Shown: piece by piece, positions 7,160 through 15,285 of the stretch
How positions within the stretch are numbered: the stretch's first letter is position 1
Layout: every line of letters begins with the position of its first letter
Source: SIG437 sp045576235
GTDB taxonomy: Bacteria > Bacillota > Clostridia > UBA1381 > UBA9506
DNA length: 64,000 bases
Assembly (NCBI GenBank): GCA_045576235.1
Contig: JAZNGA010000004.1
Location: 1 to 64,000 of the forward strand
Direction: 5' to 3'
Program-made: the position numbers and the translations under genes
The notes under the pieces: model-generated
Told to the model about the DNA's origin: nothing
Seen by the model: the letters and a program-made list of their open reading frames with translations, nothing else
Database searches by the model: none

Positions 7160-8314
7160 ATGAAAATACTTATAACTACCGATTTGTTCACAGTTGCGAC
7201 AAATGGCGTTGTCACATCTGTTAAAAATTTATATGAAGAGCTTGTTAAAATGGGACATGATGTCCGCATCCTGACGCTATCTGACGATATTCACAGCCAC
7301 AAGGCCAGCAATGTTTACTACATCAGGTCGGTTCCGTTTGGCGTTTATCCTGATGTGAGAATGCCGATTGCCTTCAGACACAGGCTCATGAGAGAGATTA
7401 TTGAATGGAAACCTGATATAATCCATAGTCAATGTGAGTTTTTCAGCTTTCAATTTGCTGAATATATTGGAAAGGAAACAGGGGCTCCGATAGTCCACAC
7501 TTATCACACGCTTTATGAACAATATGTGAGATATGTTTTCCCGTCAAGGCGAATTGGCAGAAGAATTGTCCGCACTTTTTCCCGCAAGAGATTAGAAGGA
7601 GTGAGCAGAATTATTGCGCCTACAAAAAAGGTGGAAAACACTCTTTCTGGCTATGGGATTGTTAACAACATGACCATTATACCGAGCGGAATAAGCCTTA
7701 AACAACATCAGATTCGTGTTCCTGAGCAAATTTTGAAAAAGAGACGCCGTGAGCTGAAGATTGATGAGGACAAGGTTGTTATGATAAATCTCGGCAGACT
7801 CGGAACGGAAAAAAATCTCGGAGAGCTGATTGATTTCTTTGCAAAGGCAAGAGAGCTTTATGATAATCTGATTTTTATGATTGTCGGTGATGGACCTGCT
7901 AAAGACGAGCTCCGGCAGCAAGCAGAAAGGCTTGGCGTGAGTGATTCTGTGATATTTACGGGCATGGTTGAGCCGGGAGAGGTGCAGAACTATTATCAAT
8001 TAGCAGATGTTTTTGTCAGTGCTTCAACAAGTGAGACTCAGGGGCTGACTTATGTTGAGGCGGCTGCAAACGGTTTGCCGCTTTTATGCAGGGAGGATTT
8101 GTGCCTTCAGGATGTTTTGCGACAAGGTGAGAACGGATTTTCATATAATAATGAAGAAGAATTTCTCGCTGCTATAAAAAGCATTTCGGAAAATAAAGAG
8201 TGGAGAAAGAAAGCTGCAGAAATCAGCAGAGAAATTGCCGCTTCTTTTGACAAAGCAAAATTTGGTGCGGCTGTCGAAAAGGTTTATTTGTCTGTCATAG
8301 AAAAAAACAAGTAG
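7160..8314 (+). CDS. GT4 family glycosyltransferase, diacylglycerol 3-glucosyltransferase-like
   Basis: This 384-residue GT-B fold enzyme has an N-terminal acceptor domain (MKILITTDLFTVATNGVV with the NGV loop, then HTYHTLYEQYVRY) and a C-terminal donor domain containing GRLGTEKNLGELI, GDGPAKDELR and the E-x7-E stretch (SETQGLTYVEAAANG). The N-terminus and the HTYHT motif resemble 1,2-diacylglycerol 3-alpha-glucosyltransferases (alMGS type), which make membrane glycolipids at the cytosolic face. The length is typical. It sits between its own promoter and terminator, so it is transcribed alone. A lipid acceptor is likely but not proven. Confidence 0.8.
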   Translation: MKILITTDLFTVATNGVVTSVKNLYEELVKMGHDVRILTLSDDIHSHKASNVYYIRSVPFGVYPDVRMPIAFRHRLMREIIEWKPDIIHSQCEFFSFQFAEYIGKETGAPIVHTYHTLYEQYVRYVFPSRRIGRRIVRTFSRKRLEGVSRIIAPTKKVENTLSGYGIVNNMTIIPSGISLKQHQIRVPEQILKKRRRELKIDEDKVVMINLGRLGTEKNLGELIDFFAKARELYDNLIFMIVGDGPAKDELRQQAERLGVSDSVIFTGMVEPGEVQNYYQLADVFVSASTSETQGLTYVEAAANGLPLLCREDLCLQDVLRQGENGFSYNNEEEFLAAIKSISENKEWRKKAAEISREIAASFDKAKFGAAVEKVYLSVIEKNK

Positions 8315-8342
8315 AAGCTTTTGGATTTTAGGTTATGATGCG

Positions 8343-8370
8343 GGAGATGTGAAGAACATCTCCTTTTTGT
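8343..8370 (+). terminator. Intrinsic terminator after the GT4 gene
   Basis: GGAGATGT (8343-8350) pairs with ACATCTCC (8356-8363), followed by TTTTTGTTTTG. Confidence 0.85.
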
Positions 8371-8374
8371 TTTG

Positions 8375-8403
8375 TTGACAAAAGATGCTTTTTTTAATAT
8401 AAT
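8375..8403 (+). promoter_or_regulatory. Consensus sigma-A promoter of the TIR-MORN gene
   Basis: A perfect TTGACA at 8375-8380, a 17-base spacer and a perfect TATAAT at 8398-8403. It suggests vegetative, potentially strong transcription of the gene at 8487. Confidence 0.8.
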
Positions 8404-8486
8404 TAGAATGGTTATTTATGTTTTGGAAACGAAAGAGCGTTTTTACATATGAAAAGGCAGAAAACAGCGAATTGTGAGGAAAAAAT

Positions 8487-11288
8487 ATGGATATATTTAT
8501 CAGCTACAGCAGACTAGACAGCGAAGAGGCAGACAGAATTGTTCAGTTTTTAGAGGAAAATGGTTATTCTGTTTTCATTGACAGAAACGGAATCACTGCA
8601 GGTGCAGCGTGGAGAAAAACCATTGCCAAGGCTGTTCTGGAGTGTAAGGTTATGCTCTTTTTAGTGTCTGTTGCTTCACAAGGCTCTGAATGGGTTGAAA
8701 GAGAAGTGGCTCTTGCGGATGAAGAAGGCAAGACAATTATTCCGTATTTTGTCGAAGAGTGTAAGCTGACTGCAGAATTCAAGCTTTTGCTGGTGGCACG
8801 CCAAAGAATTTTCGGATATAGCGGAAAAGAAAAGGCTGACGGAGAGCTCCTTGATGCGCTGAAGGAAGTGATTAAGCCATCTGAAAAAACGGAAGCTGTT
8901 GCAGAGGAAACGGAAGCTGTTGCAGAGGAAACAGAGATTGTTGAAGAAGAAACAGAAAGGTCTGATGAGAGACAAATAATTTATCCAAACGGCGACAGAT
9001 ATGTTGGTGAGGTGGCTGAAGGAGTTCCCCACGGGAAAGGCACTTTTTTCTTTTCTGACGGCGCCACATATAAAGGCTCATTTAAAGACGGAGAGCAGGT
9101 GGATGTCGGAGAATATACAGAGCCTGACGGAACGAAATATGTTGGAAAGCTTGCAGACCTTCGCGGCGTTATGGAAGAAGACTTTGCTAAAGAAGACGAA
9201 AATGAGGCTCTCAAAGAGAGCTCTTTAAAGGAAGATGTTTCTGAAGGGATGGAAGATTTGCTTTCTTCTGACACAAAAGAAGTCACATTTGCAGAAAATT
9301 TGGAGCTTAAAGACGGCGCCGTTTATTCAGGTGAAATGATGGGCGGAAAACCTCACGGCAAGGGCAAGATAACATATAAAAACGGCAAAATCTATGAAGG
9401 CGAATTTGCAAAAGGTGTGCCTAACGGAGCGGGCAGAGTTATATCGCAGAAAGGCATAATCTATGAAGCCGAGTTTGACAGAGGACAGCTTGTCAGACAA
9501 ATTCCTGTTGCAAAGCAGAAAGCTGATGTCGTCAAGGTCGTGGAAAACAAACTGCTTAAGAACAGCGGTGCTGTTTATTCGGGAGAAATGGTTGATGGAA
9601 AGCCACATGGAAGGGGAAGGATAACATATAAAAATGGCAAAATCTGTGAAGCGGTGTTTGAAAAAGGCGTTCCTCACGGCAAGGGCAGGATGATAACAAA
9701 GGGCGGCATAGTTTATGAAGGTGAGTTCCAGAGAGGTCAGTTTATCAAAACAAATGAAGTGACCGATAGCACGGAAGGGAAATATGTCTTCCCCGACGGA
9801 AGCATTTATGTTGGTCCCTTAAAAGACGGAGTTCCTCACGGAAAAGGCACGACTAAGTTTGCAAACGAAAGCGTTTATGTTGGTCCTGTTGTTGATGGAA
9901 AATTTATCGGCAAAGGCAAGATAACATATAAAAACGGAAATATTTATGAGGGCGAAGTGAAAGACGGAGTCCCTCACGGCAAGGGTAAAATGACATATTC
10001 AACCGGTGACACATTTGAAGGCACTTTTCAAAACGGGAAGCGTCATGGCTTTGGCGTAATGCATCAGTATGATGGTGGAGTTTTTGAAGGCAATTATGTG
10101 GACAATAAACGGGAAGGACTCGTGAAAATCACATATCCGGACGGCTTTGTGCTTGAATGTGAATATAAGGATGGCGTGATGGAAGCAAATGCTAAAATAA
10201 CACTTCCTGACGGAACGCAAAAAGAAGGGGCTTTTAACGAGCTGAAGATGCTGGTGCCTGCGATACCACAAAAATCAGGCGTCACGGTTGTAAAAAACAT
10301 GGTGCTGGCGTATGCACAGGGTGCAGTTTATTCAGGGGAAATGATAAACGGAAAGCCTCACGGAAAAGGAAAAATTAAATATAGAAACGGAAAAACCTAT
10401 GAAGGTGATTTTGTTAAAGGTGTGCCTTCCGGCATAGGAAGAATGACTTTAAAAAACGGCAGTGTTCAGGCGGGTGAATTTAAAAGCGGAAAGTTTATTG
10501 GTTTTTCCTCGAAGACCGAGACGGGAGAATTGACTGTTCCTTTGAGCAAAGGCAGACTATATTCAGGCGAGATGATGGCAGGGATGCCCCACGGAAAAGG
10601 AAAGCTCATTAATAACAACAGAGGACTAACCATTGAGGGAACTTTTATAAACGGCGTAATTACATTCGGCAGAATAACAAAAAAAGACGGAGTAGTTTAC
10701 GAAGGCGAGATTGCCGATGAAATGGCGCACGGCAGAGGCACGCTTACATATAATAACGGCGCAGTTTATGAAGGTGAATTCAAAAACGGAAAACCTGACG
10801 GCATGGGAGTTATGACATGGCTTGAGGGAGACCGATATGAAGGCGAATCCTTAAAGGGATATCGTCACGGGTTTGGAAAATATATTCATGCAAACGGTGC
10901 AGTTTATGAAGGGAACTGGGTAAGCGCCCATAAAAACGGACGCGGAAAATACACTTTTGCTGACGGCACAGTTTATGAAGGGAATTTTAAGGATGACAGA
11001 TTCAGCGGCTTGGGAAAAATGACATTTAAAAATGGCGGCTTTTACGAAGGTGAATTTAAAAATGATATGTTCAACGGCATAGGCAGACAGTCTTTCGCTA
11101 ACGGTGATTTTTATGAGGGCGAATATAAGGACGGCAAAATAAGCGGCAGGGGCAAATATAAATTTTCAAACGGAGAGGTCTATACGGGTGAGTTTTTAGA
11201 CGGAAAGCTTCACGGAGTTGGAAAACTTAGTCCTGTAATCGGTTTTGCAAAAAAAGTGCGCTATGAAAACGGAAAATTAGTTAAATAG
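8487..11288 (+). CDS. TIR domain fused to a long MORN-repeat array
   Basis: This 933-residue protein has no signal peptide or membrane segment. Residues 1-125 form a TIR domain: MDIFISYSRLD (box 1), then GSEWVEREVALA, where Glu73 aligns with the catalytic glutamate of NAD-cleaving TIRs such as SARM1 (DWVHKE). Residues ~131-165 are an acidic linker with a TEAVAEE repeat. The rest is roughly 25 or more MORN units of the form GxxYxGEFxxGxxHGxGxxxxxNG, with two less regular gaps around residues 205-270 and 590-620. MORN arrays in other proteins contact membranes, lipids or proteins. It is monocistronic, between a consensus promoter and a terminator. NADase, signalling or scaffold roles are all inference. 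ATG 8487 follows a GTGAGGA site. Confidence 0.88.
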   Translation: MDIFISYSRLDSEEADRIVQFLEENGYSVFIDRNGITAGAAWRKTIAKAVLECKVMLFLVSVASQGSEWVEREVALADEEGKTIIPYFVEECKLTAEFKLLLVARQRIFGYSGKEKADGELLDALKEVIKPSEKTEAVAEETEAVAEETEIVEEETERSDERQIIYPNGDRYVGEVAEGVPHGKGTFFFSDGATYKGSFKDGEQVDVGEYTEPDGTKYVGKLADLRGVMEEDFAKEDENEALKESSLKEDVSEGMEDLLSSDTKEVTFAENLELKDGAVYSGEMMGGKPHGKGKITYKNGKIYEGEFAKGVPNGAGRVISQKGIIYEAEFDRGQLVRQIPVAKQKADVVKVVENKLLKNSGAVYSGEMVDGKPHGRGRITYKNGKICEAVFEKGVPHGKGRMITKGGIVYEGEFQRGQFIKTNEVTDSTEGKYVFPDGSIYVGPLKDGVPHGKGTTKFANESVYVGPVVDGKFIGKGKITYKNGNIYEGEVKDGVPHGKGKMTYSTGDTFEGTFQNGKRHGFGVMHQYDGGVFEGNYVDNKREGLVKITYPDGFVLECEYKDGVMEANAKITLPDGTQKEGAFNELKMLVPAIPQKSGVTVVKNMVLAYAQGAVYSGEMINGKPHGKGKIKYRNGKTYEGDFVKGVPSGIGRMTLKNGSVQAGEFKSGKFIGFSSKTETGELTVPLSKGRLYSGEMMAGMPHGKGKLINNNRGLTIEGTFINGVITFGRITKKDGVVYEGEIADEMAHGRGTLTYNNGAVYEGEFKNGKPDGMGVMTWLEGDRYEGESLKGYRHGFGKYIHANGAVYEGNWVSAHKNGRGKYTFADGTVYEGNFKDDRFSGLGKMTFKNGGFYEGEFKNDMFNGIGRQSFANGDFYEGEYKDGKISGRGKYKFSNGEVYTGEFLDGKLHGVGKLSPVIGFAKKVRYENGKLVK

Positions 11289-11290
11289 AA

Positions 11291-11319
11291 AAAAGGCGGT
11301 GCTGCGGCATCGCCTTTTT
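11291..11319 (+). terminator. Intrinsic terminator after the TIR-MORN gene
   Basis: AAAAGGCG pairs with CGCCTTTT around a 12-base loop, followed by T residues. Confidence 0.8.
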
Positions 11320-11374
11320 GCGAAATAATTGAAAAAAGCTTTTAACCTTTTGCAAAATTACCAAAATTTTATCA

Positions 11375-11403
11375 TTGATTTTGCGAATAAAACAGTGTAT
11401 CAT
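11375..11403 (+). promoter_or_regulatory. Probable promoter of the S-layer-homology gene
   Basis: TTGATT at 11375-11380, a 17-base spacer and TATCAT at 11398-11403. The leader would be long (about 100 bases to the small ORF) and contains a 7-bp inverted repeat (AACGATA/TATCGTT) between 11440 and 11470. Long structured leaders are common on highly expressed surface-layer mRNAs. Nothing else is visible in this gap. Confidence 0.45.
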
Positions 11404-11506
11404 AATACTTGTGGTTGACATAACAACGAAACGATAACTTCAAATGGCATAATTCAGTATCGTTAGTTTTATAAATAAATTCACCAGATAATGAGGAGGT
11501 GGCTTT

Positions 11507-11623
11507 GTGATTGGTCATGGCAGTCTTGGTGACATTTTAAAGCCTGACTTTAAAGAAAGGACAGAAATTTTTCAGCTTGGGAAATTGACAGAATGTAATA
11601 AAATTTTCAGGAGGAAAAATTAA
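11507..11623 (+). CDS. Small 38-residue ORF translationally coupled to the SLH gene
   Basis: GTG 11507 is preceded by a very strong ribosome-binding site (GAGGAGGTGG, 7-8 bases upstream). The frame runs 38 codons, starting IGHGSLGDILKPDFKERTE, and its TAA (11621-11623) overlaps the ATG of the SLH gene in a TAATG arrangement. It has no signal peptide or membrane segment, and I do not recognise the peptide. The ribosome-binding site and stop/start overlap suggest real translation, as a leader peptide that loads ribosomes onto the downstream gene or as an independent small protein. A chance ORF remains possible. Confidence 0.45.
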   Translation: MIGHGSLGDILKPDFKERTEIFQLGKLTECNKIFRRKN

Positions 11624-14217
11624 TGGCTATATCAAAAAAATTAACGGCAGTTATTCTGACAATGATAATGGCGCTCGGCATGGTGACGGGAAGCTTTGCT
11701 ATGATTCCTTCGGATGCCGTAGGCTCAAAACACGAAGAAGCAATTGAAACACTCGGCGCGCTTGACATTATGATAGGTGACGCAGAGACAGGACTTTTCA
11801 GACCTGATGCTTTCATCAAGCGTTCAGAGTTTGCAAAGGTTGCAGTTGAGACAATGGGACTTGGCGAGCTTGCTGAATCCTCGATGGGCAAGACAAAATA
11901 TCCCGATGTTGTTGAAAACCATTGGGCATCAGGATATATTAACATTGCAACTCAGCAGGGTGTTGTAATCGGTGACGATCAGCACAATTTCAGACCTGAC
12001 GATACAATCACATATGCTGAGGCGATGACAATCTTAGTAAGAATAATCGGTCACGAGCCTGCGGCTTTATCTGCCGGTGGGTTCCCGAATGGATATGTGA
12101 CAGTCGGAACACAGAACGGAATCGCGAAAAATGCAATGGCAAACGATAATGAGCCTGTTAAAAGAGGAGTTGTCGCACAGATGACATTTAACTCTCTCAC
12201 AGTTAAAATGATGGAGCAGACAGGCTTTGGTGCAAACGAAAGATATGAAATCGTTGACAAAACTGTTCTTACGGATGTGCTTGACACAGAAAAGCTGACA
12301 GGTCAGATTGTTGCAGTCGGTCAGAGCAGTCTTTCAGGCTCGTCAAACCTCAAAGATAACGAAGTGAAAATCGGCGATGAGGTTTATGAAGTGGCAGACA
12401 AGGCGCTTGCTGAAATCAGAAACCTTTTAGGTTTTAATGTGACATTCTATGCACGCACTATAGATGACGAAAAAGTGATTCTTCTTGCAAGACCTTCAAA
12501 AAATGCAAATGACTCTGTCACAATAAAAACAGACGATATGCATAGCGCAGAGGTTTTGGAAGCAGGAACAACCAAGGTTATGTATTGGCTTGATAAGGAA
12601 AATGATAAAAAGCCACAGGAACTCACAATTTCTGAAGCTGCTAAAATGATTTTTAACGGAAAACCGATTGAATTCAGTGTGTCTGAGCTCACACCTGACT
12701 CAGGCAGAATCACAGTTTTAGACACAGACTCAGATGATAAATATGACATCGTCTTTGTGACATCCTATGAAAACTATGTTGTCGAAGATGTGATTGAAAC
12801 AAGTCATCGCGTGACAGACAAATATGGAAAACCGTCACTTGTTTTAGACCCTGAAGATGATGATGTTAAGTTTGTTATAACAAAGGCATCGCAGGAACTT
12901 GAAATTTCAGACCTCAAGGAATGGAATGTTTTAAGCGTTGCTAAAAGTAAGGATTCATCAATCGTTGTAATAGAAGTTTCAGGCGAATATGTGACAGGTA
13001 AGGTAACAGAGCTTAAAGATGATGAAAGAGGCATTAACGGGAAACGCTATAAGATTGCAAAAAACTATGAAGAAGACATCAAGCTCGGCGATGAGGGCAC
13101 ATTCTATCTCGACATAGAAGGCAAAATCGCAGCAGTTGATGCAACCAAGACACTTTCTTCAAATTATGCTTATGCAGTTAAAGGCGGATTGTCAAACGGT
13201 TTTGATAAAGTTTTAGAGCTTAAGATTTTCGATAAAGACGGAAAAACAGTAACTTTAAAATCAGGCGACAAAATCAAGCTTGATGGCGTGAGCGGAAAGA
13301 CTCCAGCCGAAGCTCTGGCAAAGCTTTCTGATGAAGAGGGTGTTTTCGTGCCGCAGCTCATCACTTATGAGACAAATGCATCAGGAGAGCTCAAAGAGAT
13401 TAACACAGCTGTTGACAAAACAGAAAGCGGCGAGATAAACAAGGCATCATTTACGCTTAATGTTAAAGACAGCTTAACCTATAAAGAAGCTTCAAAAAAA
13501 CTTGGAGCATATAATGTGAATTCAGAGACTATAGTGTTTGACATCCCTGCAGGAAAAACAGACACAGCAGATTTTTCAGTCGAGGATATCTCAATCTTTG
13601 AGGATAAAACAGAATATGATGTTTATATCTATGACCTTGGCGAAGATTTAACAGCAAAAGCAATCGTTGTGACAAATTCACAAGGCATTGCAGGATTAGA
13701 AGGCTCAATGGTAATAGTTGACTCTGTCGGAACGATGGCAAATGACGATAATGAACTTGTTGACAAGCTCTATGGATATCAGGATGGCAAAAAGGTTTCA
13801 TTTGAAACTACAGAATCAGACATCTTGGTAAATGAAGATGGAGATATGCTCAAAACAGGTGACATTATCCAGATTAAAACAAATGCAAAAGGCCAGATTC
13901 AGAGCATCAGAGTTTTATTCGAAGCAAAAAACAAAGCTACAGAAGGCACTGAAACAATCGCAGATGACCTTCAGGTGGTTTACGGTAAAGTTGTTAAGAA
14001 ATTTGCAAGCTCAATCAATGTGACAGTTAATGGCGGCGCAGTGACAAACTATGCCATCTCAGATGCAACTGTCTATGAGCTTAACACAGAAAAATCAACA
14101 AATGCAATCAAAGTCGTAACACCGGGAGATATCCCGCAATATGACGATTTCTCTGAAAGCAGAGTTTTAATCAGAATTTATAAAGACGAAGTTAAGGAAA
14201 TCGTTATAGTAAAATAA
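11623..14217 (+). CDS. S-layer homology (SLH) domain surface protein
   Basis: This 864-residue exported protein has a signal peptide at residues 1-26 (KKLTAVILTMIMALGMV, cleavage near GSFA). Two clear SLH repeats follow at ~33-80 (LGALDIMIGDAETGLFRPDAF) and ~90-150 (YPDVVENHWASGYINIA, then FRPDDTITYAEAMTILVRI), plus a weaker third at ~150-200. SLH triplets bind pyruvylated secondary wall polymers. The remaining ~660 residues are acidic, beta-rich and lack catalytic motifs, fitting a structural S-layer-type protein. The ribosome-binding site CAGGAGG is excellent, and the start overlaps the upstream small ORF. Highly expressed S-layer protein is inferred from architecture and signals. It is followed by a strong hairpin. 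Confidence 0.87.
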   Translation: MAISKKLTAVILTMIMALGMVTGSFAMIPSDAVGSKHEEAIETLGALDIMIGDAETGLFRPDAFIKRSEFAKVAVETMGLGELAESSMGKTKYPDVVENHWASGYINIATQQGVVIGDDQHNFRPDDTITYAEAMTILVRIIGHEPAALSAGGFPNGYVTVGTQNGIAKNAMANDNEPVKRGVVAQMTFNSLTVKMMEQTGFGANERYEIVDKTVLTDVLDTEKLTGQIVAVGQSSLSGSSNLKDNEVKIGDEVYEVADKALAEIRNLLGFNVTFYARTIDDEKVILLARPSKNANDSVTIKTDDMHSAEVLEAGTTKVMYWLDKENDKKPQELTISEAAKMIFNGKPIEFSVSELTPDSGRITVLDTDSDDKYDIVFVTSYENYVVEDVIETSHRVTDKYGKPSLVLDPEDDDVKFVITKASQELEISDLKEWNVLSVAKSKDSSIVVIEVSGEYVTGKVTELKDDERGINGKRYKIAKNYEEDIKLGDEGTFYLDIEGKIAAVDATKTLSSNYAYAVKGGLSNGFDKVLELKIFDKDGKTVTLKSGDKIKLDGVSGKTPAEALAKLSDEEGVFVPQLITYETNASGELKEINTAVDKTESGEINKASFTLNVKDSLTYKEASKKLGAYNVNSETIVFDIPAGKTDTADFSVEDISIFEDKTEYDVYIYDLGEDLTAKAIVVTNSQGIAGLEGSMVIVDSVGTMANDDNELVDKLYGYQDGKKVSFETTESDILVNEDGDMLKTGDIIQIKTNAKGQIQSIRVLFEAKNKATEGTETIADDLQVVYGKVVKKFASSINVTVNGGAVTNYAISDATVYELNTEKSTNAIKVVTPGDIPQYDDFSESRVLIRIYKDEVKEIVIVK

Positions 14218-14257
14218 TTAAGCCGACCAACCAAATAATATATCACTCAACCTCCGG

Positions 14258-14290
14258 AAAGGGACAACGCTCTGGCGTTGTCCCTTTCAG
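14258..14290. terminator. Strong convergent hairpin between the SLH and DUF5662 genes
   Basis: A perfect 13-bp stem (14258-14270 with 14275-14287) with a TCTG loop lies between two convergent genes. U tracts are weak on both sides, but the stem is long enough to serve as a bidirectional terminator. Confidence 0.7.
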
Positions 14291-14293
14291 CTT

Positions 14294-14818
14294 TTAATAT
14301 GTTTTTGTTCTTTTAATAATCTTAAATGCTTCTTCTTCTCCTTTTTCTGCAAGCGTTCGCAGCCAGCCTTCGAGGAGGTCTGATGTTTCAGGGTGAATGA
14401 AACGCACGCCCTTTGCTTTTGAAAAATATTCCAAAGGATGAGAGTCTGCATAGTTTTTGCCCTGATAGATTTTGCTTGCGGCAACTCTGTCGCAAAACAT
14501 TTCTTTGACAAATTTTAAGGGCATTTTAACAGGCTCGAGCCGTTTTGTCAGATAGTTATAGTCAGTCCAATATTCAAAATGGTGCTTGTTTCTGCCCTTG
14601 TGGTGAAGCCACGCGCGAGAATAGCCGAAAAGCTCGCGTTCCTTTTCATTGGGGCTTTTCGTGCCTGCATAATATTTGGCGCCCGTCGGAAACTCCGTTA
14701 AAGAATATTTTGACAAATCGTGAAAGAGTGACTGAAAAAAGATGCCCGCCTTAAATCCGTGGCATATGACGGCGTGGCGATGCTTTGTTATTGTGATAAA
14801 ATGGTTAAGTGCTTTCAT
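14294..14818 (-). CDS. DUF5662 family protein (HD-like)
   Basis: This 174-residue soluble protein is rich in His and Asp: HFITITKHRHAV, SLFHDLSKYS, HHKGRNKHHFEYW and FCDRVAASKIY. The spaced H...HD...HH...D pattern recalls an HD-type metal site, and the overall sequence matches the DUF5662 family, whose function is not known to me. ATG 14818 was chosen because AAAGGAAG sits at the right distance upstream; a TTG six codons earlier would overlap that site. It is monocistronic with its own promoter and converges on the SLH gene. Confidence 0.75.
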   Translation of the reverse strand: MKALNHFITITKHRHAVICHGFKAGIFFQSLFHDLSKYSLTEFPTGAKYYAGTKSPNEKERELFGYSRAWLHHKGRNKHHFEYWTDYNYLTKRLEPVKMPLKFVKEMFCDRVAASKIYQGKNYADSHPLEYFSKAKGVRFIHPETSDLLEGWLRTLAEKGEEEAFKIIKRTKTY

Positions 14819-14841
14819 AGTGATTCTTCCTTTCAAAGATA

Positions 14842-14870
14842 ATTATATCATAAAAAATTTTGGAAAGCAA
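14842..14870 (-). promoter_or_regulatory. Sigma-A type promoter of the DUF5662 gene
   Basis: On the minus strand: TTGCTT (plus 14865-14870), a 17-base spacer and TATAAT (plus 14842-14847). Between here and 15105 nothing further is recognisable. Confidence 0.65.
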
Positions 14871-15105
14871 ATGTTTAAATCGTGACTTTGAACGTATAAA
14901 TCAACTTGCTTTTTATGCTTCAGAATTTTGCAATAATTGCTTTTTAACAAAATCCGTTTCGTCATCTTTTTATCGATTAAAGTCTTTTGGGTGACGCGAC
15001 AGGCGCAAGGTTTTCTGTTTGTGAAAAAGTGACGAAAGATGAAAAGCTTTTTTGTGGAAAATTAATATACCTATAATATGCTTGAAATTTTTTGTGTAAA
15101 ATCTA

Positions 15106-15134
15106 TTGATTTTTTTGAATTCTTGTAATATAAT
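15106..15134 (+). promoter_or_regulatory. Sigma-A type promoter of the secreted CBM-like gene
   Basis: TTGATT at 15106-15111, a 17-base spacer and TATAAT at 15129-15134. It gives a leader of about 145 bases. Confidence 0.65.
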
Positions 15135-15141
15135 TGTAAAA

Positions 15142-15160
15142 AAGCTCAATAGTTGAGCTT
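15142..15160 (+). promoter_or_regulatory. Hairpin at the very 5' end of the CBM-like mRNA
   Basis: AAGCTCAA and TTGAGCTT form a perfect 8-bp stem with a TAG loop, starting within a few bases of the expected transcription start and followed by GATTTTT. A stabilising 5' hairpin is the simplest reading; a weak early terminator is also possible. Confidence 0.5.
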
Positions 15161-15285
15161 GATTTTTAAAGTTTTCAGTGAAGTTGATGGACAAAAGAGC
15201 TGTTTTGTCGCGGAAACGGACGCTGATAAAAAGGCGCACGGAAAGGTGCGGGAAAAATAAATTTAAAGTTAGGAGAGAAAAGAAA

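Noticed and set aside
8960..11260. DNA-level tandem repeat or mobile element in the MORN region
   Set aside because: The periodicity reflects protein-level MORN repeats; DNA copies are too diverged for a recent tandem expansion.
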